Shown: piece by piece, positions 24,121 to 32,217 of the stretch
How positions within the stretch are numbered: position 1 is the first letter of the stretch
Layout: every line of letters starts with the position of its first letter
DNA from: Minisyncoccota bacterium
GTDB lineage: Bacteria; Patescibacteriota; Microgenomatia; PFEM01; JAFGMK01
Length of the DNA: 36,708 bases
NCBI GenBank assembly: GCA_016927565.1
Contig: JAFGMK010000007.1
Span: 1-36,708 of the forward strand
Direction of reading: 5' to 3'
Made by a program: the position numbers and the translations under genes
Notes under the pieces: model-generated
The model's database searches: none
The model's input: only the letters and a program-made list of their open reading frames with translations
What the model was told of the DNA's origin: nothing

Positions 24121-27042
24121 ATGGATAAATTAATCATCAAAGGGGCCCGGGTTCATAATCTTAAAAATGTTAGTCTCGAGTTGCCGAAAAACAAATTAGT
24201 TGTTTTCACCGGCCTTTCCGGATCCGGTAAAACCTCGCTTGCTTTTGACACCATCTACGCTGAAGGCCAGCGCCGCTACGTGGAATCTCTTTCGGCTTAT
24301 GCCCGCCAATTTTTGGGAGTGATGGAAAAACCCGATGTCGATTCCATTCAGGGATTATCACCGGCAATTGCGATCAATCAGAAATCAACTTCTCATAATC
24401 CCCGTTCAACCGTCGGGACAATCACGGAAATATACGACTATCTGCGTCTGTTATTTGCTCGGGTCGGCCACCCCCATTGTCCCCTCTGCCATCGGGAAAT
24501 TACCCGCCAATCAACTGATCAAATCGTCGAAAATGCCCTTGAATTGATTAAAAAGGAAGCTTTCAGAAACAAAACCAGCCGGGTTCTTATTCTTTCGCCG
24601 ATAGTCAGAGATCGCCGGGGTGAATTCAGACAGCTTTTTGACCAATTAAGACAGAAAGGCTTTGTCCGGGTTCGGGTTGATAATCAAATCTATTCTCTAA
24701 ATGAAGAATTGGTCTTGTTAAAAACCAATAAACACACTGTTGAAGCTGTTACTGACCGGATTTCGGTTGAAATCAAACAGATTAAATCGGAAGTTTCTCT
24801 GGCTAATCTGAGAAGTCGTTTAGCTGAAGCCGTTGAAACGGCTTTGAATCTTTCGGAAGGATTGGTAATTATCAGTCAAATCAACGATGCCTCCTTTGTC
24901 TTTCCTGATAAGCCGAAAAAGATGAAAGACCGGCTTTTTTCCCAGATGTTTTCCTGTCCTGACTGCAACCTCTCTCTCCCTGAAATTGAGCCCCGGTCTT
25001 TCTCCTTTAATTCTCCGCACGGAGCTTGCCCGGAATGCAACGGCTTGGGAGACTTGTTAAAAATTGATCCGGAATTGATTGTCAACCCGCGACTGACAAT
25101 CAGCGAAGGGGGGATTCTTCCCTTTAATCGTTTGGGAGAAGCCAGTACCTGGTGGGGCAGAATTCTTAAACAACTTGCTTTGGAAGACAATTTCTCTCTC
25201 AGAATCCCGATTAAAAAAATGAAGCCCGAAAGTCTGAAAAAAGTTCTTCATGGCACCGGCAGCCGGTTGATCAGGGTTAAAGGAACTGATCGCCACGGGC
25301 AGCGGTTTGATTTTGAAACCAAATTTGAGGGAGTGATTCCCAATCTTGAAAGGCGATTTAAAGAAACCGAATCGGACTATATCCGGCGCGAAATAGGCAA
25401 GTATTTAAGAAAGGAAATTTGTCCTCTGTGCCGGGGAGACCGGCTTAAAAAAGAAGTGCTTTCAATTACTATTGATGAAAAATCAATTGCGCAAATATGT
25501 CAACTTCCGATTAAGAATTTGCTTTTTTGGTTAAATTCTATCCGGAACAGTCAATCAATCTTATCGGAAAAAGAAAAAACCATTACCGAACCGATTTTTA
25601 AAGACCTGACAAGCCGGCTTAATTTTCTTTTAGCGGTTGGTCTGGAATATCTGACAATCAACCGAACAGCAGAAAGTTTAGCCGGCGGAGAAGCTCAGCG
25701 GATTCGTCTGGCAAGCCAGATTGGCACCGGACTCACCGGAATTCTGTATGTTCTGGATGAACCGACAATCGGCCTCCATCAAAGAGACAACCAGCGGCTG
25801 ATTAAAACGCTTAAAACCTTAAAAAATTTAGGTAATACTCTGATTGTTGTTGAGCATGATCGGGAAATGATGGAAAGCGCTGATTTTCTGGTTGACTTTG
25901 GTCCCGGAGCCGGGGATCAAGGAGGCAAAGTAATCGCCGCCGGACAAGTTTCTTCAGTTAAAAAAGATTCCCGATCCTTAACCGGCCAATATCTAACCGG
26001 CCGGAAAAAGATTGAATTAACCACTCGTCCTGTCAAAGAAACCAAACGCCGGCTGATCTTGCACGGCTGCCGTCAATTTAATCTCAAGAACATCGATGTT
26101 TCTTTCCCTCTCGGTCGGTTAATCTGTGTAACCGGGGTTTCCGGGTCAGGTAAGTCAACTTTGATTAACGAAACGCTTTATCCGGCACTGGCCCGGCATT
26201 TCTCTCCTCTTTTCCGGGGACGGCCGGGACAATTTTCCAAGATTGAAGGGATCGAGCAGGTTGACAAGGTTCTTCTGATTAATCAGGCGCCGATCGGTAA
26301 AACTCCCCGCAGTAATCCGGCTACTTATACCAATGCTTTTAAATTTATCCGCGAGCTTTTTTCCAAGACAGCCGAAGCTAGAATCCGCGGTTATCAGCCG
26401 GGGAGGTTTTCGTTTAATTTATCCGGCGGCCGCTGCGAATCCTGCCGGGGTGGGGGAGAGATAAAAATTGAAATGCAATTTCTCGCCGATGTTTATGTTA
26501 CCTGCGATGTTTGCCACGGCAAGCGTTATAATCATGAAACTCTGGAAGTGAAATATCGGGGCAAGGATATTGCCCAAGTCCTGGATTTAAGCGTAGAGGA
26601 GGCCAGGCTCTTTTTCAAGAATGTTCCCGGTTTGGCTTTTAAACTGGAAACCCTGAAAGATGTTGGCCTGGGCTATTTGAGACTCGGCCAACCGGCTCCC
26701 AGTCTTTCCGGCGGAGAAGCCCAAAGAATCAAACTGGCCCGGGAATTGTCAAAAACAGCGACAGGGAAAACTGTTTATCTTTTGGATGAGCCGACTACCG
26801 GATTGCATTTTGAAGATCTAAAAAAACTTTTGCTGGTTTTGCGGCGGTTGACTGAATCGGGCAACACGGTAATCGTGGTAGAGCATAATTTAGATGTCAT
26901 CAAAAATGCTGACTGGATTATTGATCTCGGTCCTGAGGGAGGCAATGAGGGGGGGCATCTGGTGGCAGAGGGAACTCCGGCTGAAATTGCTAAAAATCAG
27001 AGTTCCTGGACTGGAAGATTTTTGGCGGAAATCTTAAAATAA
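24121..27042 (+). CDS. uvrA: UvrABC system protein A
   Basis: 973 aa, slightly longer than the typical 940. UvrA is the dimeric ABC ATPase that finds DNA damage and loads UvrB. Seen: first Walker A GLSGSGKTSLAFDTIYAEGQ, RRYVESLSAYARQFL, SPAIAINQKSTSHNPRSTVGT, Cys pairs of the zinc modules (CPLC near 119, CPDC...CPEC, CPLC, and CESC...CDVC in the second half), two ABC signature motifs (SLAGGEAQRIRLASQ and SLSGGEAQRIKLARE), two Walker B segments (LYVLDEPTIGLHQRD and VYLLDEPTTGLHFED), and second Walker A GVSGSGKSTLINETL. All functional parts are there. A transglutaminase-like gene follows after 5 nt and then uvrC, so the three probably form one transcript. Confidence 0.98.
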   Translation: MDKLIIKGARVHNLKNVSLELPKNKLVVFTGLSGSGKTSLAFDTIYAEGQRRYVESLSAYARQFLGVMEKPDVDSIQGLSPAIAINQKSTSHNPRSTVGTITEIYDYLRLLFARVGHPHCPLCHREITRQSTDQIVENALELIKKEAFRNKTSRVLILSPIVRDRRGEFRQLFDQLRQKGFVRVRVDNQIYSLNEELVLLKTNKHTVEAVTDRISVEIKQIKSEVSLANLRSRLAEAVETALNLSEGLVIISQINDASFVFPDKPKKMKDRLFSQMFSCPDCNLSLPEIEPRSFSFNSPHGACPECNGLGDLLKIDPELIVNPRLTISEGGILPFNRLGEASTWWGRILKQLALEDNFSLRIPIKKMKPESLKKVLHGTGSRLIRVKGTDRHGQRFDFETKFEGVIPNLERRFKETESDYIRREIGKYLRKEICPLCRGDRLKKEVLSITIDEKSIAQICQLPIKNLLFWLNSIRNSQSILSEKEKTITEPIFKDLTSRLNFLLAVGLEYLTINRTAESLAGGEAQRIRLASQIGTGLTGILYVLDEPTIGLHQRDNQRLIKTLKTLKNLGNTLIVVEHDREMMESADFLVDFGPGAGDQGGKVIAAGQVSSVKKDSRSLTGQYLTGRKKIELTTRPVKETKRRLILHGCRQFNLKNIDVSFPLGRLICVTGVSGSGKSTLINETLYPALARHFSPLFRGRPGQFSKIEGIEQVDKVLLINQAPIGKTPRSNPATYTNAFKFIRELFSKTAEARIRGYQPGRFSFNLSGGRCESCRGGGEIKIEMQFLADVYVTCDVCHGKRYNHETLEVKYRGKDIAQVLDLSVEEARLFFKNVPGLAFKLETLKDVGLGYLRLGQPAPSLSGGEAQRIKLARELSKTATGKTVYLLDEPTTGLHFEDLKKLLLVLRRLTESGNTVIVVEHNLDVIKNADWIIDLGPEGGNEGGHLVAEGTPAEIAKNQSSWTGRFLAEILK

Positions 27043-27047
27043 ATTTT

Positions 27048-28874
27048 ATGAAGCGTGTTCTTTTTGGGCTTTTCTTCTTATCCGTTTTTTACCTGATGCC
27101 TCAGCCGCTCCTGGCTTTCGCGGAGTTTGACACTGGGCTGGAGGCAATCTACCGGCTTCAAGATGACAGTTGGATTAAAGTTTCTCAAGCTATTACTCTG
27201 ACTAACAAAAAAGCCGACTTCTACGCCAGCGAATACTATTTGACCGTCGGCGATCTTGAGATAAGGGATATCCGGGCTTTTGACGGTCTGGGACCAATTG
27301 ACCCTTCAGTAGAAGAAACCGACCAGGGAACAAAGCTGAAATTTGTTTTTAACGAACGGGTTGTAGGTCAGGGGAAAACCCTGACCTTTCATTTGGGTTA
27401 TCTCCTCGGTGGGGCAATGCTTAAAAACGGCGAAGTCTGGGAAGTACGCTTGCCCCGGATTCCGGCATTAGAGGATTTTAATTACACCCGGCAAGTGCTG
27501 GCTGTTCCCAAATCATTCGGAGAGCCGGCCTTCATCAGTCCGGAAGGTGCTCGCCGCAGTCAGGATGATACCTGGTGGTACTTTTCCTTTGAAAAAGAAA
27601 TTCTGAACGATCAGTCTGTCAGCGCTGCTTTTGGCAAGTTTCAGATTTTTGACTTTCAACTTCAATATCATCTGGAAAATCCTCATTCAAATCAGGCGAT
27701 TATGCAAATTGCCCTGCCTCCCGACTCTTTTTTTCAAAAAATCTATTTAGAGAGCCTCTCGCCTCGACCGGAAAACATTGAGGCCGATGGAGATGGTAAT
27801 TGGCTGGCTTCATATTCCCTTCGTTCTAAAGAAAGAATTGACATTCAGGCCAAAGGTTGGGTTCAAATTTTTTCTCAGTCCTGGGGATTTCCCTACCAGC
27901 CGGATAAAAAGCAACTTGAAGCCAATTTGGCCGGTCAGGAGTACTGGCCGGTAAACAATACGGAGATTCAGGCCAGGGCATCAGAGTTGAAAACACCGGC
28001 CAAAATTTACCAGTTTGTCGTTGATCATTTGAATTATGACTATTCCGATCCGGATGAAAAAAGACCTCGCCGGGGTGCCTTGGCGGCTCTCAGAAACCCG
28101 GATAATTCTATCTGCATGGAATTTAGTGATCTTTTTGTAACTTTAGCACGGGCCTCCGGAATTCCTTGCCGGGAGATAAATGGCTATGCCTACACCACCA
28201 ATCCTCAACTAAAACCGGCAGATTTATTTGTTGACATTCTTCACTCCTGGCCTGAATATTGGGTCGAGGACGGCCGGTATTGGCAGCCGGTTGACCCGAC
28301 CTGGGGGAAAAGCACCGGCGGCCGGGATTATTTTTCAAAAATGGACCTCAATCACTTCGGGCTGGCAATTCACGGATTTAAAAGTGATTGGCCGCTTCCG
28401 GCCGGAGCTTATAAAACCGGCTCGGACGAGGGGAGGGATATCAAAATTTCCTTTGGACAATACCGGCCCACCAAAAACAAAGATCTGGAAATCAGGCTGA
28501 TTAATAATAATAATTTTTTTTTCTGGCCCAAATTTCCCCTGATTCAGATTTATAATCCCGGTCCTAACGCGATTTACCAAACAGATCTTGTTTTTTTCAG
28601 CGAAACAATTAAATTCCGTCCCGGCTTCCAAAAAGAACAGCATTTCCCGATTTTGCCTCCCCTTGGACAAATCAGCCTGCCGGTCCAAATAAAATACTCC
28701 AGCCTACTTACGCCTAAATCAGCGGAATTGAAAGTTTTCATCAATGGTCAGGAGTTTGTTTACCTTTTAAAAACTTTGAAATTGCTTTGGGTGCGCATTT
28801 TTCTGGCAGGATTCTTAATTATTGCTCTTATTTTCTTAACCGCTCTTGTTTCCGGACGGAAAAGACAAAAATGA
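27048..28874 (+). CDS. Transglutaminase-like protein with signal peptide and C-terminal TM anchor
   Basis: 608 aa. The N-terminus (KRVLFGLFFLSVFYLMPQPL) is a signal peptide, and a TM helix near 580-602 is followed by a short basic tail, so most of the protein lies outside the membrane. Residues about 25-300 look like a beta-rich repeat region. A transglutaminase-like core follows with the full papain-type triad: Cys356 in ICMEFSDLF, His399 in LHSWPEYWV and Asp416 in VDPTWG. Residues about 440-575 form a further beta-rich domain. Members of this superfamily act as peptidases, transglutaminases or peptide-bond remodelers; the substrate is unknown here, perhaps an envelope protein. It sits between uvrA and uvrC (5-nt gap, ATGA overlap), an odd place for a surface enzyme. 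Confidence 0.85.
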   Translation: MKRVLFGLFFLSVFYLMPQPLLAFAEFDTGLEAIYRLQDDSWIKVSQAITLTNKKADFYASEYYLTVGDLEIRDIRAFDGLGPIDPSVEETDQGTKLKFVFNERVVGQGKTLTFHLGYLLGGAMLKNGEVWEVRLPRIPALEDFNYTRQVLAVPKSFGEPAFISPEGARRSQDDTWWYFSFEKEILNDQSVSAAFGKFQIFDFQLQYHLENPHSNQAIMQIALPPDSFFQKIYLESLSPRPENIEADGDGNWLASYSLRSKERIDIQAKGWVQIFSQSWGFPYQPDKKQLEANLAGQEYWPVNNTEIQARASELKTPAKIYQFVVDHLNYDYSDPDEKRPRRGALAALRNPDNSICMEFSDLFVTLARASGIPCREINGYAYTTNPQLKPADLFVDILHSWPEYWVEDGRYWQPVDPTWGKSTGGRDYFSKMDLNHFGLAIHGFKSDWPLPAGAYKTGSDEGRDIKISFGQYRPTKNKDLEIRLINNNNFFFWPKFPLIQIYNPGPNAIYQTDLVFFSETIKFRPGFQKEQHFPILPPLGQISLPVQIKYSSLLTPKSAELKVFINGQEFVYLLKTLKLLWVRIFLAGFLIIALIFLTALVSGRKRQK

Positions 28875-30169
28875 ATCTTAAAAAGATAATTGCAGAAATT
28901 CCGGCCGTTCCGGGAGTTTATCTTTTCAAAAACAAAGGCGGTCAAATTTTATATGTCGGCAAATCGATTAATTTAAAAGCCCGCTTGGGTTATTATGGAA
29001 ACCTCCGTCAGCTGGGACCGAAAACCGGGCGGATGATCAAAACAGCCGACAGGGTCGATTGGATTCCGGTTGAATCAGAAATTGAAGCTCTTCTGCTTGA
29101 AAGCAAACTGATAAAAAAAAATCAACCGCCTTATAATGTTCGGAGTAAAGATGACAAGAGCCCAATTTATATTAGGATCACTCACGAAGAATTTCCCCGG
29201 GTTTTATTGGCCAGAAAAAACGACTGGCAAAAAGGGGATTTGCTTTTCGGACCTTTTCCTTCGGCTAAAAAAGTTCGCGGCATCTGGCAGTTTTTAAGAA
29301 AAATTTTTCCTTTTTGCACCTGCACCAAAAACCGGAGCCGTCCCTGTCTCTATGCTTATCTCGGACTCTGTTCGCCATGTCCGCAGGAAATAATTTACCA
29401 GCCGGAAAAACTGAAGAAGGCTCAAAAAAAAATTTACCGCCAAAACATAACCCGGCTGACGCTTTTTTTGAAGGGAAAAAACAAAAACCTGATTGCTTCC
29501 CTGGAAAAAGAGATGAAGCTTTGCTCAAGACAGCAGAGATATGAACAGGCTGCTCTTTTGAGAAATCAAATTCGTTCTTTAGCTTATCTGACCCGGCCTT
29601 TCCGTTTAGCCGGCGATTACTTAAAAAACCCCAATCTTTTAGCTGATCAACATTATCAGGAAATCAATCTGCTTTACCTTTTTTTAAAGAAAGCCGGTCT
29701 TGAAATAAGCAGGATCCCGCGGCGGATTGAAGCTTTTGACATTTCTCATCTTTCAGGACAGGAGGCAACCGGATCAATGGTTACTTTTTTAAACGGGATG
29801 CCTGAAAAAAACCTTTACCGCCGCTTCCGGATAAAAAAAAGGGGCCGAGCCGATCCGGTAATGATGGCTGAAATCATCAAAAGAAGATTAAAACATTCTG
29901 ACTGGGGCTGGCCGAGTTTAATTGTACTTGACGGGGGTAAACCCCAGCTTAGCGCTGTTAGCAAATCATGGCCGGCCGGAAAAAAAATTCCCCTTATCGG
30001 TTTAGCCAAAAAAAAGGAGGAAATTATTTTTCTGAAATCGGAAAGTTTCCGGACTTTACGGCTGTCTTTGGATACACCGGCGCTGAAATTACTGCAGCGA
30101 ATCAGAGATGAAGCCCACCGTTTTGCCTTAAATTATCATCATCTCCTAAGGAGCAAATTGATTGACTAG
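28871..30169 (+). CDS. uvrC: UvrABC system protein C, short form without helix-hairpin-helix domain
   Basis: 432 aa from the ATG at 28871, which overlaps the preceding stop as ATGA; the frame is open upstream but only this start gives the family N-terminus. UvrC makes both incisions in nucleotide excision repair. Seen: GIY-YIG nuclease (VPGVYLFKNKGGQILYVGKSINLKAR), the Cys cluster CTCTKNRSRPCLYAYLGLCSPC, a UVR domain (LASLEKEM...YEQAALLRNQI region, about 205-240) and the RNase H-like nuclease with FDISHLSGQEATGSMV, VLDGGKPQL and RDEAHRFALNYHH. E. coli UvrC has 610 aa. This one stops right after the RNase H-like fold, so the C-terminal tandem HhH DNA-binding domain is missing and the nuclease domain is trimmed. 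Confidence 0.95.
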   Translation: MNLKKIIAEIPAVPGVYLFKNKGGQILYVGKSINLKARLGYYGNLRQLGPKTGRMIKTADRVDWIPVESEIEALLLESKLIKKNQPPYNVRSKDDKSPIYIRITHEEFPRVLLARKNDWQKGDLLFGPFPSAKKVRGIWQFLRKIFPFCTCTKNRSRPCLYAYLGLCSPCPQEIIYQPEKLKKAQKKIYRQNITRLTLFLKGKNKNLIASLEKEMKLCSRQQRYEQAALLRNQIRSLAYLTRPFRLAGDYLKNPNLLADQHYQEINLLYLFLKKAGLEISRIPRRIEAFDISHLSGQEATGSMVTFLNGMPEKNLYRRFRIKKRGRADPVMMAEIIKRRLKHSDWGWPSLIVLDGGKPQLSAVSKSWPAGKKIPLIGLAKKKEEIIFLKSESFRTLRLSLDTPALKLLQRIRDEAHRFALNYHHLLRSKLID

Positions 30170-30190
30170 TCCGGTTTTTTCTAATAAACT
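30162..30190 (+). promoter_or_regulatory. Promoter of the holin-like / secG genes
   Basis: The -35 TTGACT (30162-30167) overlaps the uvrC stop and the -10 TAAACT (30185-30190) is 17 bp downstream. The predicted start is about 4 nt before the ATG at 30202, so the leader is very short and has no ribosome binding site. Confidence 0.5.
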
Positions 30191-30201
30191 GAAAATCGGC
30201 A

Positions 30202-30609
30202 ATGAAAAAGCATCTTAAATCTTTTTTAATTACTTTTGCATCACTGCTTGTGGCCGCCCGGCTGATTGATACTATCAATTTTGAGCAAGCCGAGAAAACG
30301 GCTCTGATGGCGAGTTTGGCCTTTATGATCGTTAATTTGGTAGTTAAGCCGATTCTTAATCTTTTGCTTCTGCCGGTAAACCTTCTGACCCTCGGTCTTT
30401 TTCGGTGGCTGGTTAATGTTTTTGCCTTCTATCTGGTCCTACTTATAATCCCGGGTTTTAAAATCGAGCCCTATCTCTTTCAAGGCTATGAGAATTCAGG
30501 TTTTGTGATTCCGCCGATTCAATTTTCTTTTTTTTGGACTTTGGTTCTGATTTCCTTTATAATAAGCCTCACAACAGCTTTGCTTTACTGGGCTTTAAGG
30601 AATAAATGA
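30202..30609 (+). CDS. Four-TM phage-holin superfamily IV membrane protein
   Basis: 135 aa with four hydrophobic segments (about 5-22, 33-55, 62-85 and 108-130). The motif VVKPILNLLLLPVNLLTLGLF (about 49-69, written in part) is the hallmark of the family named for mycobacterial and phage holins, where 'kPil.ll.lPlnllTlGlf' is conserved; LIIPGFKIEPY follows it as expected. The family is chromosomal and widespread, and most members have no proven lysis role, so holin activity should not be assumed. It overlaps secG by 4 nt (ATGA), so the two are coupled. Confidence 0.82.
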   Translation: MKKHLKSFLITFASLLVAARLIDTINFEQAEKTALMASLAFMIVNLVVKPILNLLLLPVNLLTLGLFRWLVNVFAFYLVLLIIPGFKIEPYLFQGYENSGFVIPPIQFSFFWTLVLISFIISLTTALLYWALRNK

Positions 30610-30821
30610 AAACTTTTTTTATGATTCTTCAGCTGATTTTTTCCCTTGCCTTAATTTCTCTGGTTTTACTCCAGGCTAAAGGTTCGGGATTAACCAAGTC
30701 TCTCAATGAATCGGGCGCCTATCATTCAAAAAAAGGGGTGGAGAAACTCGTTTTTGTTTCGACCATAGCCATGGCAACGCTATTTTTAATCACCTCTTTA
30801 GTCAATGCCTTTCTGCTTTAA
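30606..30821 (+). CDS. secG: Preprotein translocase subunit SecG
   Basis: 71 aa, normal for SecG, the small two-TM partner of SecYE that assists SecA-driven export. TM1 is about residues 2-22 (FFMILQLIFSLALISLVLLQ), then the conserved QAKGSGLTKSL loop and the basic-Gly-Val-Glu-Lys turn (SKKGVEKLVF) before TM2 (about 49-70). Small size and order of motifs make the call secure. It starts within the stop of the upstream gene and is followed 9 nt later by an anchored solute-binding protein. Confidence 0.88.
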   Translation: MKTFFMILQLIFSLALISLVLLQAKGSGLTKSLNESGAYHSKKGVEKLVFVSTIAMATLFLITSLVNAFLL

Positions 30822-30830
30822 ACTTGCAAA

Positions 30831-32171
30831 ATGACTCACATTTTTAGAAAGTTTAGGTTTTGGCTTCGTTTGGCCAGAGCCTTTTGGTCAACCCACAAGC
30901 GGGTAATCCTTTTTGCTTCCTTTTTGGGAATACTGATTGCCAATTTTGTTCCCCGGCTGATGCAATTGGTTAAAAGAAGTCAGCCGGTTCGGATCGGCTT
31001 AGTCGGTAAATACACTTTCGAAACCCTGCCAAGCGAAATTTTAGGAAGGATCAGTCAAGGTTTAACGGAAATTGCCGCTGACGGATCCATTACTCCCGGC
31101 TTGGCCTCTTCCTGGGAGGTTCTGAATGACGGGCGGCGCTATCGTTTCTTCCTTAAAAACGATATTTTCTGGCATAATAAGGAAGAAATTGTCAGCGAAA
31201 ACGTTAACTATAATTTTACCGATGTTTCGATTGCCAGAATAGACAAAAAGACGCTTGAATTTGAGCTTAAAGAGTCTTTTTCTCCTTTTTTAACTGCTGT
31301 TTCCAAGCCGATTTTTTATAAAGGACTTTTGGGAAGCGGGGAGTGGCAGGTTCAGTCAATTAAACGAAACGGGCAGGTGATCGAGAGGCTGGTTTTAAAG
31401 CCAGTCAATTCCGGCAAGGCTAATCTGGTTTATAAATTCTATCCCACCCAGGCTCTTTTAAAAACAGCTTACAAGTTAGGTGAAGTTGATTTGGCTCAGG
31501 AATTGGAAAATATTGATGATTTTCAAAATTGGCCTGATTTTAAAATTAGAGAAAATGTCAGGTTTAATCAATTAGCGGCAATTATTTTTAACACCGGAGA
31601 CGGAATTTTAAGTCAAATTTCTACTCGCCAGGCATTGGCCTATGCTCTTGAGAAAAACTGGTCTAATCGCGCCTTCGGCCCGATAAGCCCGCAGTCGTGG
31701 GCCTATAACCCGAATTTAAAAAGATACGATTTTGATCTTGAGAAAGCCCGGGATCTGTTGAAAAAGGGAATCGGTGAGGAAGAAGTCTCTAAAATTAAAA
31801 TAGAACTTAGCGTTTTTCCGCCGCTTTTCACTTTGGCGGAAGAAATAGTTGAAAACTGGCAAGCGCTGGGTCTTGAAACTGAAATAAAGACCGTCCAGGT
31901 CATTCCTCAGGAATTCCAGGCTCTTCTGGTGATTGAAGATCTTCCGCCTGATCCGGATCAATATCTGCTTTGGCATTCAACTCAGCCAAGCAATCTCTCC
32001 CGCTTCAGAAGTCCGCAGGTTGACAAGCTTTTAGAGGATGGCCGCAAAACTCTCGATCCTTTAAAAAGACGGGAATTCTATTTTGATTTTCAGCGTTTTT
32101 TAGTTGAGGACGCGCCGATTGTTTTTCTTTATCACCCCAACACCTACACGATTGGCTCAGCCATCTATTGA
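30831..32171 (+). CDS. Membrane-anchored family-5 (oligopeptide-type) solute-binding protein
   Basis: 446 aa. Residues about 24-45 (VILFASFLGILIANFVPRL) form an uncleaved TM anchor without lipobox. The rest follows the SBP family 5 pattern: EILGRISQGLTEIAADGSITPGLASSWEV (about 68-96, here in part), YRFFLKNDIFWHN, FNTGDGILSQISTRQALAYAL (the 'NT..P..D.RVRqAl' region) and a C-terminal half with YFDFQRFLVEDAPIVFLYHPN. The protein is shorter than typical OppA (about 540 aa). No permease or ATPase gene is nearby, so it may serve transporters encoded elsewhere or bind peptides for other ends. Peptide uptake would suit an auxotrophic, host- or community-dependent cell. Confidence 0.82.
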   Translation: MTHIFRKFRFWLRLARAFWSTHKRVILFASFLGILIANFVPRLMQLVKRSQPVRIGLVGKYTFETLPSEILGRISQGLTEIAADGSITPGLASSWEVLNDGRRYRFFLKNDIFWHNKEEIVSENVNYNFTDVSIARIDKKTLEFELKESFSPFLTAVSKPIFYKGLLGSGEWQVQSIKRNGQVIERLVLKPVNSGKANLVYKFYPTQALLKTAYKLGEVDLAQELENIDDFQNWPDFKIRENVRFNQLAAIIFNTGDGILSQISTRQALAYALEKNWSNRAFGPISPQSWAYNPNLKRYDFDLEKARDLLKKGIGEEEVSKIKIELSVFPPLFTLAEEIVENWQALGLETEIKTVQVIPQEFQALLVIEDLPPDPDQYLLWHSTQPSNLSRFRSPQVDKLLEDGRKTLDPLKRREFYFDFQRFLVEDAPIVFLYHPNTYTIGSAIY

Positions 32172-32197
32172 CAAAATCCTTATTGTCAGGTGATAAT
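32168..32197 (+). promoter_or_regulatory. Promoter of the LytR_C-domain gene
   Basis: A consensus -35 TTGACA (32168-32173) overlapping the upstream stop and a -10 GATAAT (32192-32197) are 18 bp apart. The leader contains AAAGGAG (32205-32211) before the ATG at 32218, so this gene uses a normal Shine-Dalgarno start. Confidence 0.65.
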
Positions 32198-32217
32198 GTT
32201 TTTTAAAGGAGAAAGAA

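Noticed and set aside
30202-30609. Phage lysis cassette suggested by the holin-type protein
   Set aside because: No endolysin or other phage gene is nearby. The family is common in bacterial chromosomes and here is coupled to secG.
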